Source of the DNA: Styela clava
Lineage: Eukaryota; Chordata; Ascidiacea; Stolidobranchia; Styelidae
Assembly: GCF_964204865.1 (NCBI RefSeq)
Contig: NC_135250.1
Coordinates: 31,859,395-31,923,394, forward strand
DNA: 64,000 nt
Direction: 5' to 3'
Shown piece by piece: positions 21,841-31,391 of this stretch (its first letter is position 1; each line of letters opens with the position of its first letter). A program made the translations under genes and the position numbers. The notes beneath the pieces are model-generated. The model ran no database searches. It had not been told where the DNA came from and saw only the letters and a list, made by a program, of their open reading frames with translations.

Positions 21841-23268
21841 ATGAGTCAAATTATTGTGATAGACAGCTCTGATGAAGATGATAAACCACTAACAAAAAAT
21901 AATGAAGATGTTAAAAAACCTGCTGCGGAAATCATAAAAAATGGCAAAGATAAAACTGTCGAAAAATTAAACAATCATGACGAATTTTTTTTACAATTTG
22001 TTGATCTGTGCAATAAAGTTGTTGGCGAGAAAGAGGAAGGACGAAAAATAATTTTATTTTTGAATAAAAAATATGAAGAATCATCATTGGATTATAAGAA
22101 TTCAAGGGAATTTCGGAAATTACTTCAACGATATATTTTAAAATTGGATAACGGTTCAAAAGACGTTTTTGTTCTTGTCCATGACGTTGTCTCGATGCTC
22201 GATAAAAGTAATAAAGCGGGGAGTGAAATCAAAAAAGAATTTCCTAAAAGAAAACCATCTGAAAAAGGATTTAATAAAAACGATCTTGCGTCAAAAAAAC
22301 GAAGAGTAAATATTGAATCTATTTGTAAAGATTTATCAGAAAAAGTGGTATCAGATGATGGATTGAGGTGTGAGATAAAAAGCACTGTGTCTTCCTCTAG
22401 TAGCGGTGTTGATGTTAAATCAAAAGAACCTTCTAATAATACGGAAGCAGGTACGAGCTCCACAGAGGATGAACGGACTTCTCATTTAAGACGGAAACGT
22501 AAAAAAAAGATAAAAAACCTTGAAAATTTGTTGAAAAGAATTTCAAATGAAATTATACGATTACAAAACACTGAGTTGTCCTTGGATGACCTTGAAAAAA
22601 GCGACACAAGTTATATTGTCGAATCAAAACTTAAAAAACGATTTATGCAAATCTATACACAGTTATGTAAAATAAACAAGGCCCCTGTACAAACTGGGAG
22701 AGTCATCGAAAAAAAAATCAAAGTACAATCTTCAAGATTTGTGGAAATAAATCAAAAAGTTGCACGATATATAAATAACCCTAGAAGAGGGAACGAATTT
22801 CCAGATTATGGAGATATTTATCATCTTGTGGAACAAGCGAATATAAAAAATAATTTGTGCCTTACGGAATGTCATATTGAAATTAATGCAAAAGAAGTTT
22901 TCAAGGAAGTTGGTGAAAGATTACAAAAACGTCGCGAAAAAGATTTTGTTTTTGAATTTGGGTGCTCATCTATTGATGATAATAAAAATAACCCAGATCC
23001 TGCGCTTTCAGACGAAATTTTGGGGAAAAAATTAACAGAAAATCGGACTCTGGCGAAAGATAATATGAAGACGGTAATCGACAAATATTCCAAACTACAA
23101 AATGATATGGGTGAGCGGTCGCAACAGAATGAAGACAACGGAAAACTCGACGATGAAAGTGACGATTCCGAAAGTGATGAATCCAATGATTCAAAAACGA
23201 TACAAATTGACTCTGATTCTTCTGAAACAGATCTTGATACAAACATTGGGAACGGTGGGGCTAAATGA
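21841..23268 (+). CDS. DAXX: DAXX, histone H3.3 chaperone
   Basis: Intronless frame of 475 residues. It starts with a SUMO-interacting motif (IIVIDSSDEDD, residues 4-14). A helical bundle at about 46-121 matches the DAXX N-terminal domain. Basic KKRR and RRKRKKK clusters follow. The histone-binding domain runs from about 213 to 418, with family hallmarks FPDYGDIYHLVEQA, FKEVGERLQKRREKDFVFEF and DPALSDEILGKKL. The C-terminus is acidic and Ser-rich with a second SUMO-interacting-like motif (TIQIDSDSSETD). DAXX works with ATRX to deposit H3.3 and acts in PML bodies. Vertebrate DAXX is about 740 residues; the central acidic run is shorter here. A possible splice acceptor (CTCAG) ends 2 bases before the ATG. 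The 3' flank has an AATAAA at 23482-23487. Confidence 0.92.
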   Translation: MSQIIVIDSSDEDDKPLTKNNEDVKKPAAEIIKNGKDKTVEKLNNHDEFFLQFVDLCNKVVGEKEEGRKIILFLNKKYEESSLDYKNSREFRKLLQRYILKLDNGSKDVFVLVHDVVSMLDKSNKAGSEIKKEFPKRKPSEKGFNKNDLASKKRRVNIESICKDLSEKVVSDDGLRCEIKSTVSSSSSGVDVKSKEPSNNTEAGTSSTEDERTSHLRRKRKKKIKNLENLLKRISNEIIRLQNTELSLDDLEKSDTSYIVESKLKKRFMQIYTQLCKINKAPVQTGRVIEKKIKVQSSRFVEINQKVARYINNPRRGNEFPDYGDIYHLVEQANIKNNLCLTECHIEINAKEVFKEVGERLQKRREKDFVFEFGCSSIDDNKNNPDPALSDEILGKKLTENRTLAKDNMKTVIDKYSKLQNDMGERSQQNEDNGKLDDESDDSESDESNDSKTIQIDSDSSETDLDTNIGNGGAK

Positions 23269-23700
23269 CCACTGTAAATCGTTAAAGTGAGCTATTTCGA
23301 ATCATTTCCTAGTGCCAGTGCTGCACTTTTTGTGTGAGATTAAATTGTATGTGACTCGATGGAAAAATCTAATAATAACTGACGCTTGTCATTGCAACAC
23401 TTTCAGTTCAATATTTACCGTAATTGCACTGAAAAATGCCACACCCTACTTTGATTCTACCATTCTACAGAGTGGCTGTGAAATAAAAGTTTAAATAACC
23501 ACTGTAAATCATTGAAGTGTAACTGGTCGGAATAATCTAATAGTAACTGGAAACTACCATTGCTGCCCTTTTTCTTAGAGTCAATTTGTACTGAAGTAAA
23601 TATACATGGACCTACTCTAGTGTGATTATAAGTCATTGAAGTGTGACTGGTCAGAATATTCTTATAGTAAAATATATTTGCAGTTGCTGCCAATCGTTGT
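23267..23700 (+). repeat. Diverged tandem repeats in the DAXX 3' untranslated region
   Basis: Units beginning CCACTGTAAATCRTTRAAGTG lie near 23269 and 23499, with a third more diverged unit (TAAGTCATTGAAGTGTGACT) at about 23628 and a partial one near 23350. Each contains a TCTAATARTAACTG or similar block and a CATTGCTGCC-like block. Confidence 0.6.
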
Positions 23701-23893
23701 ATTAGCTAAAAATAGACTAAATCATGATTTACTTTTTTGATTTTTCTAAGATGTCAGAATTTTATTCTGTTTTGAACTTAAAACAATTGTGAATTTTGAT
23801 TGATTAATTTGTTTGAGTTTGAAGTTCATATTTTCATCATGTTTATCGAAACACCGATAGTGTTATTTTTACAGAGTGTGCTATGATATATAT

Positions 23894-24102
23894 AGGGTGT
23901 CCATAAAGTCGTTAAATTTTTTTAAATTGCAAAGGGAATTTATAGATACCATATATTCTTTTGGCCCTCATAGATATATTAAATGAAGTGAAAATATTTG
24001 AACAATTACTGATTAAAAAACAACAAACCTGGTTAAGATATATTGGGAACTGACTTCATAACAAAATTGAAATTGTAAATGGACTTTATAGACACCCTGT
24101 AT
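23894..24102. mobile_element. Mariner-type MITE, TA-flanked
   Basis: The ends AGGGTGTCCATAAAGTC and GACTTTATAGACACCCT are inverted and bordered by TATA. The interior has an AACAACAAACCTGGTTAAG block. Copies also lie at 37264-37460 and 44010-44217. Confidence 0.7.
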
Positions 24103-24482
24103 AGTAGTGTATAGCTATATTTTCTATTAATTGAGTTCGTGTGGGACAAACTACATTTCTTTCAACTATACCAGGGGTCACAAACTGGGGGTAATCAGCC
24201 CCAAAAGAATAATTTAGCAATTTTTCGATGATAATTCGAGTGCTCACAGTTTAAATAGTTTCTTTTGTAATCCCCCTCCTTTGGACTAGTCTGCGGGAAA
24301 GCTGGACATACAATGCTTGCATCTCGCTTAGTCATATGGTTGATAGGGACATGTTAACAATACCTTGCCATACAAATTGCAGGCTAAAGTGTTGAGCTGG
24401 CGCAATTTTAGCATTTCATCGAAGTTGGATGGAAAGATGCAATAGGTGATAGTATTATTGCAATTTTTAGTAAAAAAAAATG

Positions 24483-24719
24483 GGTGCTCCCGAAATATGC
24501 GAACCAAGATGGCGGACATCGGAACGTAACATGGGTAACAGGTTAGGGTTAGGCGATAATTTTTTTTCCAATTTTCCTTATTTTAGTCCTAATATCAGTT
24601 CGAAGACTAGCCAAGAGCCTCTCGTAGTATTTATACCTAAAATTATGGCCTAACCCTAACCTGATACACATATTACATTCTGATGTCCGCCATCTTGGTT
24701 CGCATACTTCGGGAGCCCC
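24483..24719. mobile_element. YY1-motif MITE, copy 1
   Basis: The inverted ends are GGTGCTCCCGAA and TTCGGGAGCCCC. A perfect 8-base target duplication, AAAAAATG, lies at 24475-24482 and 24720-24727. Both arms carry CCAAGATGGCGGAC (inverted on the right). Length 237. Confidence 0.85.
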
Positions 24720-25175
24720 AAAAAATGAGATAACAATTTGACTACTGTGTTATTTTGAAAGGGGTAATTGAACCTTTGGCAATTTGTTTTAAGGGTTATG
24801 ATATTGTTTCCCAATCCTTCCTTCATCGTGAATTTATATCTTATTTATTTTTACATTCCATGTCCATGTGTAGATATACCCATATTGGTACACATACTTC
24901 AGGAGCGCCGAATCTTCTTACCAAAGCTTTGTACTAGCAGTCGCCGATATGTAAGAGCTACAGTTTGAAAGAACTCGAATTTTTTCAAATCGGCATTGTC
25001 TCCTCAATTTACTTGCCTAAGGGTATGATTGCGCAATTACCGGTATTTCTTCATGTCTCCCAATTTCAATTTCTTCTATATACAATGTATATTTTCAGAA
25101 TTGTGTGAAATAGAGCAAGAGTTCATGTATTTTTAATGATGTTGCTTTTTACTCCAGACAAGGTTCTGTACTATA

Positions 25176-25392
25176 GTCACCTGGTTCCATTACATTTGAA
25201 CCCACGTACATTTGAACCCATGACAATTGCACCTGTATGCTATTGCTCCTATGGAATTTTTTTTGTTTCACGGATAGTTAAACCCATACTAACCCTAACC
25301 CATGGGTTTTAGCACCCGCATATAGATTGAACCCGTGGATATAGGCATGGGTTCAAATGTATGTGGGTTCAAATGTACGGTCACCTAGTCAC
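25176..25392. mobile_element. MITE with tandem TTTGAACCCA arms
   Basis: The left arm reads TACATTTGAACCCACGTACA followed by another TTTGAACCC. The right arm is the inverse with GGGTTCAAATGTATGTGGG. The core contains CTAACCCTAACCCATGGG. The whole is nearly palindromic. Confidence 0.6.
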
Positions 25393-25526
25393 CGATATGT
25401 CATATGCTGCTATAGTTTGAAACGAAACAACCCAAATTCTTCTAGTTCGACATTGTGTACCCAATTTATTACCCCCTAGGTGTGGCGGTGGCATTCGAAC
25501 CCCGAGATCTTTCACCCACTATGGCC

Positions 25527-26042
25527 CAGGGGTTCTCAACCTTTTTTCTGTCAAGTACCCCCCCGAGTCACGAAACAATCAATGCGAACCCCCGGAAATC
25601 ATACAGCGAACAAAGTTGTAATATATTGACTAACAATTTGTTGCAACACCAATTTATTGACCTTATGTAACTTAATTAAATTGTCTTGTTGATATTATTG
25701 CCCTTGTCTTCTGCCTAACTAATGAATTCTTAAAATCTCTCCCAAGTTACAATAAGCAAAATCACTTCTCCAATGCTCGCAGCACGCTGTCTTTAGAGAT
25801 TTCACAGTTTGCATGCAAAACTTTGAATTTCACATTGTTGCGCCATAATCACAACAACGCAACATCAGGGAAAATCTACCATTCAACTGGCATCTAGTTT
25901 CAATGGGCATGCATTTTCCTAGGGTAGTAATAAAGGATATTGAAAAAGATCATCACACGAAAACTCCACTGCCATCCAAGTACCCCTGGAAATCTTCTCG
26001 TGAACCCCTGGGAGTTCGCGAACCCCAGGTTGAACACCCCTG
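25527..26042. mobile_element. hAT-type MITE, CAGGGGTTCTCAACC ends
   Basis: It starts CAGGGGTTCTCAACC and ends GGTTGAACACCCCTG. The flanks CTATGGCC and CTCTATGC are only approximately duplicated. A classic hAT MITE layout, about 516 bases. Confidence 0.65.
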
Positions 26043-26188
26043 CTCTATGCCAACATAGCTAAGACAACTCCTCCGGCACTAAGCTATTACGCAACCTAGC
26101 TTCCATTTTTCCTTTTATTATGGCGATTACCCAATTTATGTGCATGTGACTTTTTAATAATGAAAAAATTTTTCATTTTATCTCTTAT

Positions 26189-26190
26189 AG
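26189..26190 (+). other. 3' splice acceptor 6 bases before the first FITM2 start
   Basis: TTTTATCTCTTATAG ends at 26190 and the ATG is at 26197. It is a strong pyrimidine-rich acceptor with no upstream coding exon recognised. Confidence 0.65.
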
Positions 26191-26196
26191 GACATA

Positions 26197-27069
26197 ATGT
26201 TGGATTTCTTAATTAAGTATTATCTAATCAGACCTCAATTTAGAGTTCTATTCATATGGATTGGCGTTTTAGCATTATCTGGTCTAAAAGAATTTGTCTT
26301 CATTCCTGACTCGTATTTTTCCGATTCAACGAATTTTTTCAACATTTACATCGTCAAGTACAATTGGATTTGGACCGTTTGGCTTGTAACCCCATATGCA
26401 TTTATAACAAGTTTTGTTTATTCCTGCGACCATTGGAAACGAGGTTCTGTCGCTACTGGGCTGAGATGGCTATTTCTCACTGGACTTTTTTACTTTTGGA
26501 CAATTGTTTTCGACGGAATCAGCAACCTAACTGGGCTATGCTTTGATTCTGCCAGAAATCCACTGTTAGACATCACAGATAAGCAGTCATGTATGAAATT
26601 GGCGGGAACCAATCGCTGGCGAAGTTTTGAAATTTCAAATCAAGCTTTCACATTAACCCTTTCAGCACTGGTGATAGCCTCGGAGCTACAAATCCAAAAA
26701 TACTGGAAATACATCTCAACCCACGCAGCAGAGACTTCACCGTGTTTAGCTATCGGATCAAAGTCCCTTATCAGGCTAAAAGCGAGGCATAAAACAACGA
26801 AAACAACAATAAACTATTTATTTATTTTCTGTTCAATTTTGAGCATTTTTTGGGAATTTTCCCTAATTTGTACCTGTCTGTATTCTCATGGTTTTATCAC
26901 TAAAGCGTTAGGTGCTGCTTTCGGAATTTTGTCATGGATGGTTGCATATTTAGAATTATTCCGTAACCGCTCTTTCCCTATTTATCCTGGTTACGGCCAT
27001 CTAAAGTCTTTGATCACCCACACGCCGGCTAAGGAGAACAGGAATGGGGTGGATAAAAAGAAAGAATAG
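26197..27069 (+). CDS. FITM2-like protein, first tandem copy, catalytic His lost
   Basis: 290 residues in one coding exon with about six hydrophobic segments. Family hallmarks are the NIYIVKYNWIWTVWL stretch (residues 49-63), the FEISNQAFTLTL stretch (144-155) and ICTCLYSHGFITKALGAAFG (224-243). FIT2 proteins are endoplasmic reticulum membrane acyl-CoA diphosphatases needed for lipid droplet budding, with two conserved histidines (155 and 214 in human FITM2). The second is kept here as His231. The first is replaced: the family's DISGH reads EISNQ, giving Gln149, codon CAA at 26641-26643. The paralogue 2.4 kb downstream keeps both. It is therefore probably inactive in the known reaction or has changed role. 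The frame is intact, so it does not look like a pseudogene. Confidence 0.88.
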   Translation: MLDFLIKYYLIRPQFRVLFIWIGVLALSGLKEFVFIPDSYFSDSTNFFNIYIVKYNWIWTVWLVTPYAFITSFVYSCDHWKRGSVATGLRWLFLTGLFYFWTIVFDGISNLTGLCFDSARNPLLDITDKQSCMKLAGTNRWRSFEISNQAFTLTLSALVIASELQIQKYWKYISTHAAETSPCLAIGSKSLIRLKARHKTTKTTINYLFIFCSILSIFWEFSLICTCLYSHGFITKALGAAFGILSWMVAYLELFRNRSFPIYPGYGHLKSLITHTPAKENRNGVDKKKE

Positions 27070-27453
27070 TCGTTTTTTATTAGAGGAAACTTCAAAATTT
27101 TGAATTGTCAAATTAGGCCATAGCATCTTGCAGGCCAAAAAACAGGGATTTTGACATTTAGTCCTAACGGTCTAAAATGCGTTCAAGATACGAAGAATTG
27201 CTATTTGTGATACAGAAAATACTTTTTTTACATTAAGAAATGAGGGGTTCCAACCCGCAATGCCCCCATCGACCTTGGGTTGGAAAAATTTTTGCATTTT
27301 TTATTGGGTGTTGTCCATAGTATCCAAATAGTTCAATATTTTAGATTTTTATTTTGTAATTATTAGCAATCATTGCTATCATAGAGGTTTGCTCAAAGTA
27401 AAAAATGTGTGAAAGGAGTATAACTATAAACTAGAGCTGCGTGCAGCTTTAAC

Positions 27454-27959
27454 AGGCTTCCCGCGTAAAAAAAACTGAAGACGCGTTTTGCTCACTGGAG
27501 CATGAAAGCGTGGTCAGTCATGCATAAAATTTGCAATTTATGATGGGGGACTTATTATCTGCATGTGATGTAAATTTCAAGTCTCTAAGTAGTGTCGTTC
27601 TCGAGAAGAAGATGAAAATGTAAAATCCTATATTGCTCACTGGAGCGTATCGCCGAGGTCACTCATGCGTATCCTTGACATATTGTATCCAGAACATGTC
27701 CATTAATCATTGTTAGGAATTTCAACCCAATACCATGTATCAATTTTGAGAAATCGTAAAAAAACTGAAGACGCGTTTTGCTCACTGGAGCGTGAAAGCG
27801 TGGTCAGTCATGCATAAAATTTGCATTTTATTGCTAGCTGAGAACTTCTGCACATTTGAGGTTTTAATTTCAAGTTTGTAGGACCAATTTGAAAAAAAAA
27901 TAATAATAATAAAACACAGGAATACAATAGGTTCCCTGCTGACAAGCAGCGGGAAGCCT
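27454..27959. mobile_element. MITE or Helentron-like element, AGGCTTCCCGC ends
   Basis: The inverted ends are AGGCTTCCCGC and GCGGGAAGCCT. Each is next to a small palindrome (AGCTGCGTGCAGCT on the left, CTGCTGACAAGCAG on the right). Inside, a block around CTGAAGACGCGTTTTGCTCA occurs twice (27474 and 27765) with more than 90 percent similarity. It lies in the spacer between the FITM2 copies. Confidence 0.6.
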
Positions 27960-28089
27960 AATAATTGATTTAATATGTTGTAACTAAATTCTATAGATAA
28001 GAATCAAATTTTTGTATTTGTGGAAGTTGGAAGCCAAAAATTTATTCAAAACTTTGAAATTCAGTGTCTGATTTAGGTTTTTATAGGAG

Positions 28090-28900
28090 TATGAAATAAT
28101 ATGTTGTGTGCTACGATGTATCGAAAAATCTGGGAATTTAAACAACTTGTTTGAACCGGTTTGAATAAGCCAGAGTGCAGTATTTTTAATTTTGTTCCGA
28201 CAGAACTCTTTGCTACCTTAAACGTTCCCATAATTTTTGTTACTATTTCACTCCCAGCTCTGTAAAGCAACTTGTAACAATCATATTGTTTCGTTTTCTA
28301 AGTACTGGGAATTATATGTATGGTGCTACTATGTATCTGGCAAATCGGAAATTTAAACAACTTACCTTGGATGGGTTCGTAAGCACTAGTGTGCAATATT
28401 TTTTCAATTTCATTCTGGCAAAACTCTTTGCAACTTAAACGTTGCCATAATTTTTGTTACTATTCCACTCTCAGCTCTGTGTAGCAAACTCGTTATTTAC
28501 AATCATATTGTTTCTTTTTCTTGGTAAATAAGAGAATTATATGTGATGTGCTACTATATATATGGGAAAAGTAAATTTAACAACTCATCCTAGCAGGGTT
28601 TAAGAGAGCTAAAGTGCATTACTGTTTAATTTCAAAATGCTTTGTGACCTCAAAATTGTGGCCGAAGATGAAAACAAATATTTCAGATTATTTTTGACTG
28701 AAATTTTTCACTCCCATCTCTGTGAAGCAAGCTTCCTACAATCATAGTATTCTTTTTCTTAGGGAAAAATTAATAACCTATGAGGTTATACTATGTATCA
28801 GTAAAGTCGGGAATTTAAACCACTAAGCTAGGCATGATTTATGAAAGTGCATTATTGTTCATTTTCATCCTGACACAGTTCTTTTAACCTCAAATTGTAG
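28090..28900 (+). repeat. Tandem array of about 230-base units before FITM2 copy 2
   Basis: Three full units and a partial one share CACTCCCAGCTCTGTGAAGC-type starts (28248, 28465, 28708), then ACAATCATATTGTTT, a pyrimidine-rich tract, CTACTATGTAT and GGAAATTTAAACAACTT-like blocks. The block CTGCTCTGTGAAGCAAAC recurs at 29375, immediately before the splice acceptor of the second FITM2 gene. Confidence 0.7.
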
Positions 28901-29422
28901 TGCCATCTGTGTGCGTCTGCTTACCACCACAGCTACCTTATATGTTATTTCATTATATAGTGGTTTCCAAACCCAATGGTTATTGAGTGAAATAGTTTAA
29001 TAACACTTTATGTTTTGTTTTCTTTTTGCGTTCTAGACACAGCCAGTTATTACGTCGTTATCACAGTTAAAGTTCTGTATATTCATAAACAATTCAATCA
29101 CACCAGTTTCTTAATTTTTCGTACTGTTATCGATATCTGTCCCTTGTGAGCGCTCCACTTTACTGCCCGCGAATATCTCATTTTTCTCATTTTCTGGTGA
29201 ATCAGCTTTTGGAACCACAGCAGTAAACAAACATACATCAATGGCATTTGTCGAAATAGATCTTTTATATGCCAACACTGATCAATATTTGATACATTAC
29301 CTAAATATTTATCTGCAAATGTTGTTTATTCTTTTTGCAAACTTTCACAGTAGATTTAAGTTAAGTTTCAACTCCCTGCTCTGTGAAGCAAACTTGCAAT
29401 AATCGTAATGTTTTTTCTTCTC

Positions 29423-29424
29423 AG
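29423..29424 (+). other. 3' splice acceptor before FITM2 copy 2
   Basis: TTTTTTCTTCTCAG ends at 29424, and the first in-frame ATG follows at 29455. The acceptor lies in the last copy of the local tandem repeat. Confidence 0.65.
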
Positions 29425-29454
29425 TTAAAAACTGATAATCTATTATTAAATAAG

Positions 29455-30300
29455 ATGTTGAATGCACACAAAAGTTGGCCCTGGTTGTATTTGGAGGCAG
29501 TTGCTCTATTTGTCGGAGTTATTATTTTGTCAGCTTTTCGTGAGTTTTTCGACATTCCAGAAACGTACTTTTCGAGCAAAAGAAATATTTTAAACCAATA
29601 TTTTGTGAAGTTTGGATGGGCGTGGACATTGGCCCTCTCAGCACTGTACGTACTCACTGGGACAGTGAATTATTACAAACAATACAAGCGGAAACTTTTC
29701 AATGCACTTGCTCGAAGCGTCATACTTACCATCTTTTGGTTTCTATTTACCATCACTCTGTTTGGAGCTGTAAGTAGAATTACTTACCCAGACTGTGTTA
29801 ACTATGACGGTAAAATAATTGAAAATGTCACGGATGAGCGATCATGCATGAAATTGGCGGGAAAGCATTACTGGATTGGTTTTGATATTTCGGGACATGC
29901 TTTTATTTTAACCCTTACGATACTGATGATATCTTCAGAACTACAAAAGCAATATTGGAAAACATCAGAGAGATCAGAGGGTTATGTTGGGTTACATTCA
30001 AAAGCTGCAATGGACATTTTATTGCCATTTTTTTATGGATTAAACCTCGTTTTAATCTTTATTTGGGGTATTTCTTTAATAGCCACCTGTCTATATTTCC
30101 ATGTATTTCTAAGTAAAATGCTTGGGGCAGGTTTTGGGATATTCTCATGGTGGATTTGCTATTTTAAAATCTTCCCTTTTCTATCTATCTCGTTAAGCGA
30201 TGAAAATGGAACTAACCCTGACTCAAACTTGAATCCTCTTTTAGCTGAGAAGATTACTGAAGCAGAGTCTAAGTCAAATCCAAAGAAAAAATTATGCTGA
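29455..30300 (+). CDS. FITM2: FITM2, fat storage-inducing transmembrane protein, second copy
   Basis: 281 residues in one coding exon, started at the first ATG after the acceptor at 29424; an upstream in-frame GTG is intronic. Strong family matches are the SSKRNILNQYFVKFGWAWTL stretch, YWIGFDISGHAFILTL and LIATCLYFHVFLSKMLGAGF. Both catalytic histidines are present (His148 in DISGH and His216 in YFH, equivalent to human 155 and 214), as expected of an active acyl-CoA diphosphatase that supports lipid droplet formation at the endoplasmic reticulum. The C-terminus is Lys-rich. It shares clear similarity with the copy at 26197, so the pair is a tandem duplication. An AATAAA lies at 30381-30386. 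NDUFB7 follows about 1.1 kb downstream on the same strand. Confidence 0.92.
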   Translation: MLNAHKSWPWLYLEAVALFVGVIILSAFREFFDIPETYFSSKRNILNQYFVKFGWAWTLALSALYVLTGTVNYYKQYKRKLFNALARSVILTIFWFLFTITLFGAVSRITYPDCVNYDGKIIENVTDERSCMKLAGKHYWIGFDISGHAFILTLTILMISSELQKQYWKTSERSEGYVGLHSKAAMDILLPFFYGLNLVLIFIWGISLIATCLYFHVFLSKMLGAGFGIFSWWICYFKIFPFLSISLSDENGTNPDSNLNPLLAEKITEAESKSNPKKKLC

Positions 30301-30409
30301 TTGAGGGGCTGGTTTAAATAGGTTATTATCTCCTTCCCACTGATTTTGTTTTGTTTGATTTTGTTAGCTAAAAAATAGACAATAAAGTATAATTGAGTCA
30401 GAGTTTAAA

Positions 30410-31120
30410 GAGGACAATCGTAACCTTTACTTTAAGATAATATTATAAAAATGGAAATATTTTTAAGGTTTTCTTACGTACTATAAATGGAATGAATTAG
30501 TAAATTTTATGATTAAAGACGATATTTCTTCATTTTATGATTTATTCTATGATTTCAAGTATTTTGTTTCTTACAGTTTTATTGTGCAGATGTTGAAATA
30601 ACTGTGTCATGCCAGAAGAATTTGGTTTGAACAAAATTTGGAATTAATAATGCCTATAAAAGAGATATTGATAAGAGATATCTTAAGTGTTTAAAGCTAT
30701 GAAAATCACTATGTAGAAAGCTTTTTTTTTGTTCCAAAGGAGAGGGTTCCAAACGTCCACATAATTGGATGTCTTTTGTGTATCAATTTCCTTTTGGAAA
30801 TGGTGAAATGCCACTCAACTATCAAATCCTGATATATACCAGAAGGTCACTATAGATAAGACAAGTTCTGAAGGAATCTCACTGCTTTGAATACCATTTG
30901 ACCTTTCACTGTTTTTGTTGGTCTATCATGTTGCATTAGATACGAAAACTATAGATTTTTAGCATATAAAATATTCAAGTTTTTCCAATTAATCAAGGGC
31001 ACATGACAAATTTATTTTTCAATGCGTTCAATTTTAGTTTAAAATTTGTATTGTAAGCATATAAATACCTTCGATAGTTTACGAATTGCTTTTAATTCTT
31101 AGGTATCCCCTATCTGTTTT
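30410..31120. other. AT-rich spacer, nothing recognised
   Basis: No repeat family, RNA gene or coding frame was recognised between the FITM2 polyadenylation signal and the MITE fragment at 31121. Confidence 0.4.
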
Positions 31121-31195
31121 ATTGGTGCTCCCGAAGTAGGCGCATCAAGATGTCACACAACCTGAACCCTGACCTGGTACACAACGTGAGTTCCC
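31121..31195. mobile_element. Fragment of YY1-type MITE, C variant
   Basis: GGTGCTCCCGAAGTAGGCG followed by ATCAAGATGTCACACAACC matches one arm of the variant copies at 36634 and 60593. The second arm is missing. Confidence 0.5.
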
Positions 31196-31355
31196 CCCCT
31201 CCCCCCTTCCTTCAATTTTTAACTTGGAATTTGAAAATGAGCATTGTACACGTAAAAATCCCTCGATTTTTCTAATATATTTTTTAATTAAGTAATCAGA
31301 ACACTCCCTGCATATCACACTGTTTAATAATAAATGTTTAATTTGATGTTTTTCC

Positions 31356-31357
31356 AG
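31356..31357 (+). other. 3' splice acceptor 34 bases before the NDUFB7 start
   Basis: GATGTTTTTCCAG ends at 31357; the ATG is at 31392. No coding exon lies upstream. Confidence 0.6.
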
Positions 31358-31391
31358 TTAGTTGAGCCCATAGGTGTCAGATACGACCACC

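Noticed and set aside
22872-23246. 124-codon frame antisense to DAXX
   Set aside because: It is the Ser/Leu/Phe-rich shadow of the DAXX acidic region on the other strand.
27100-28900. CRISPR-like array, from regularly spaced repeats
   Set aside because: The units are about 230 bases, diverged along their whole length and in an animal genome; they are plain tandem duplications.
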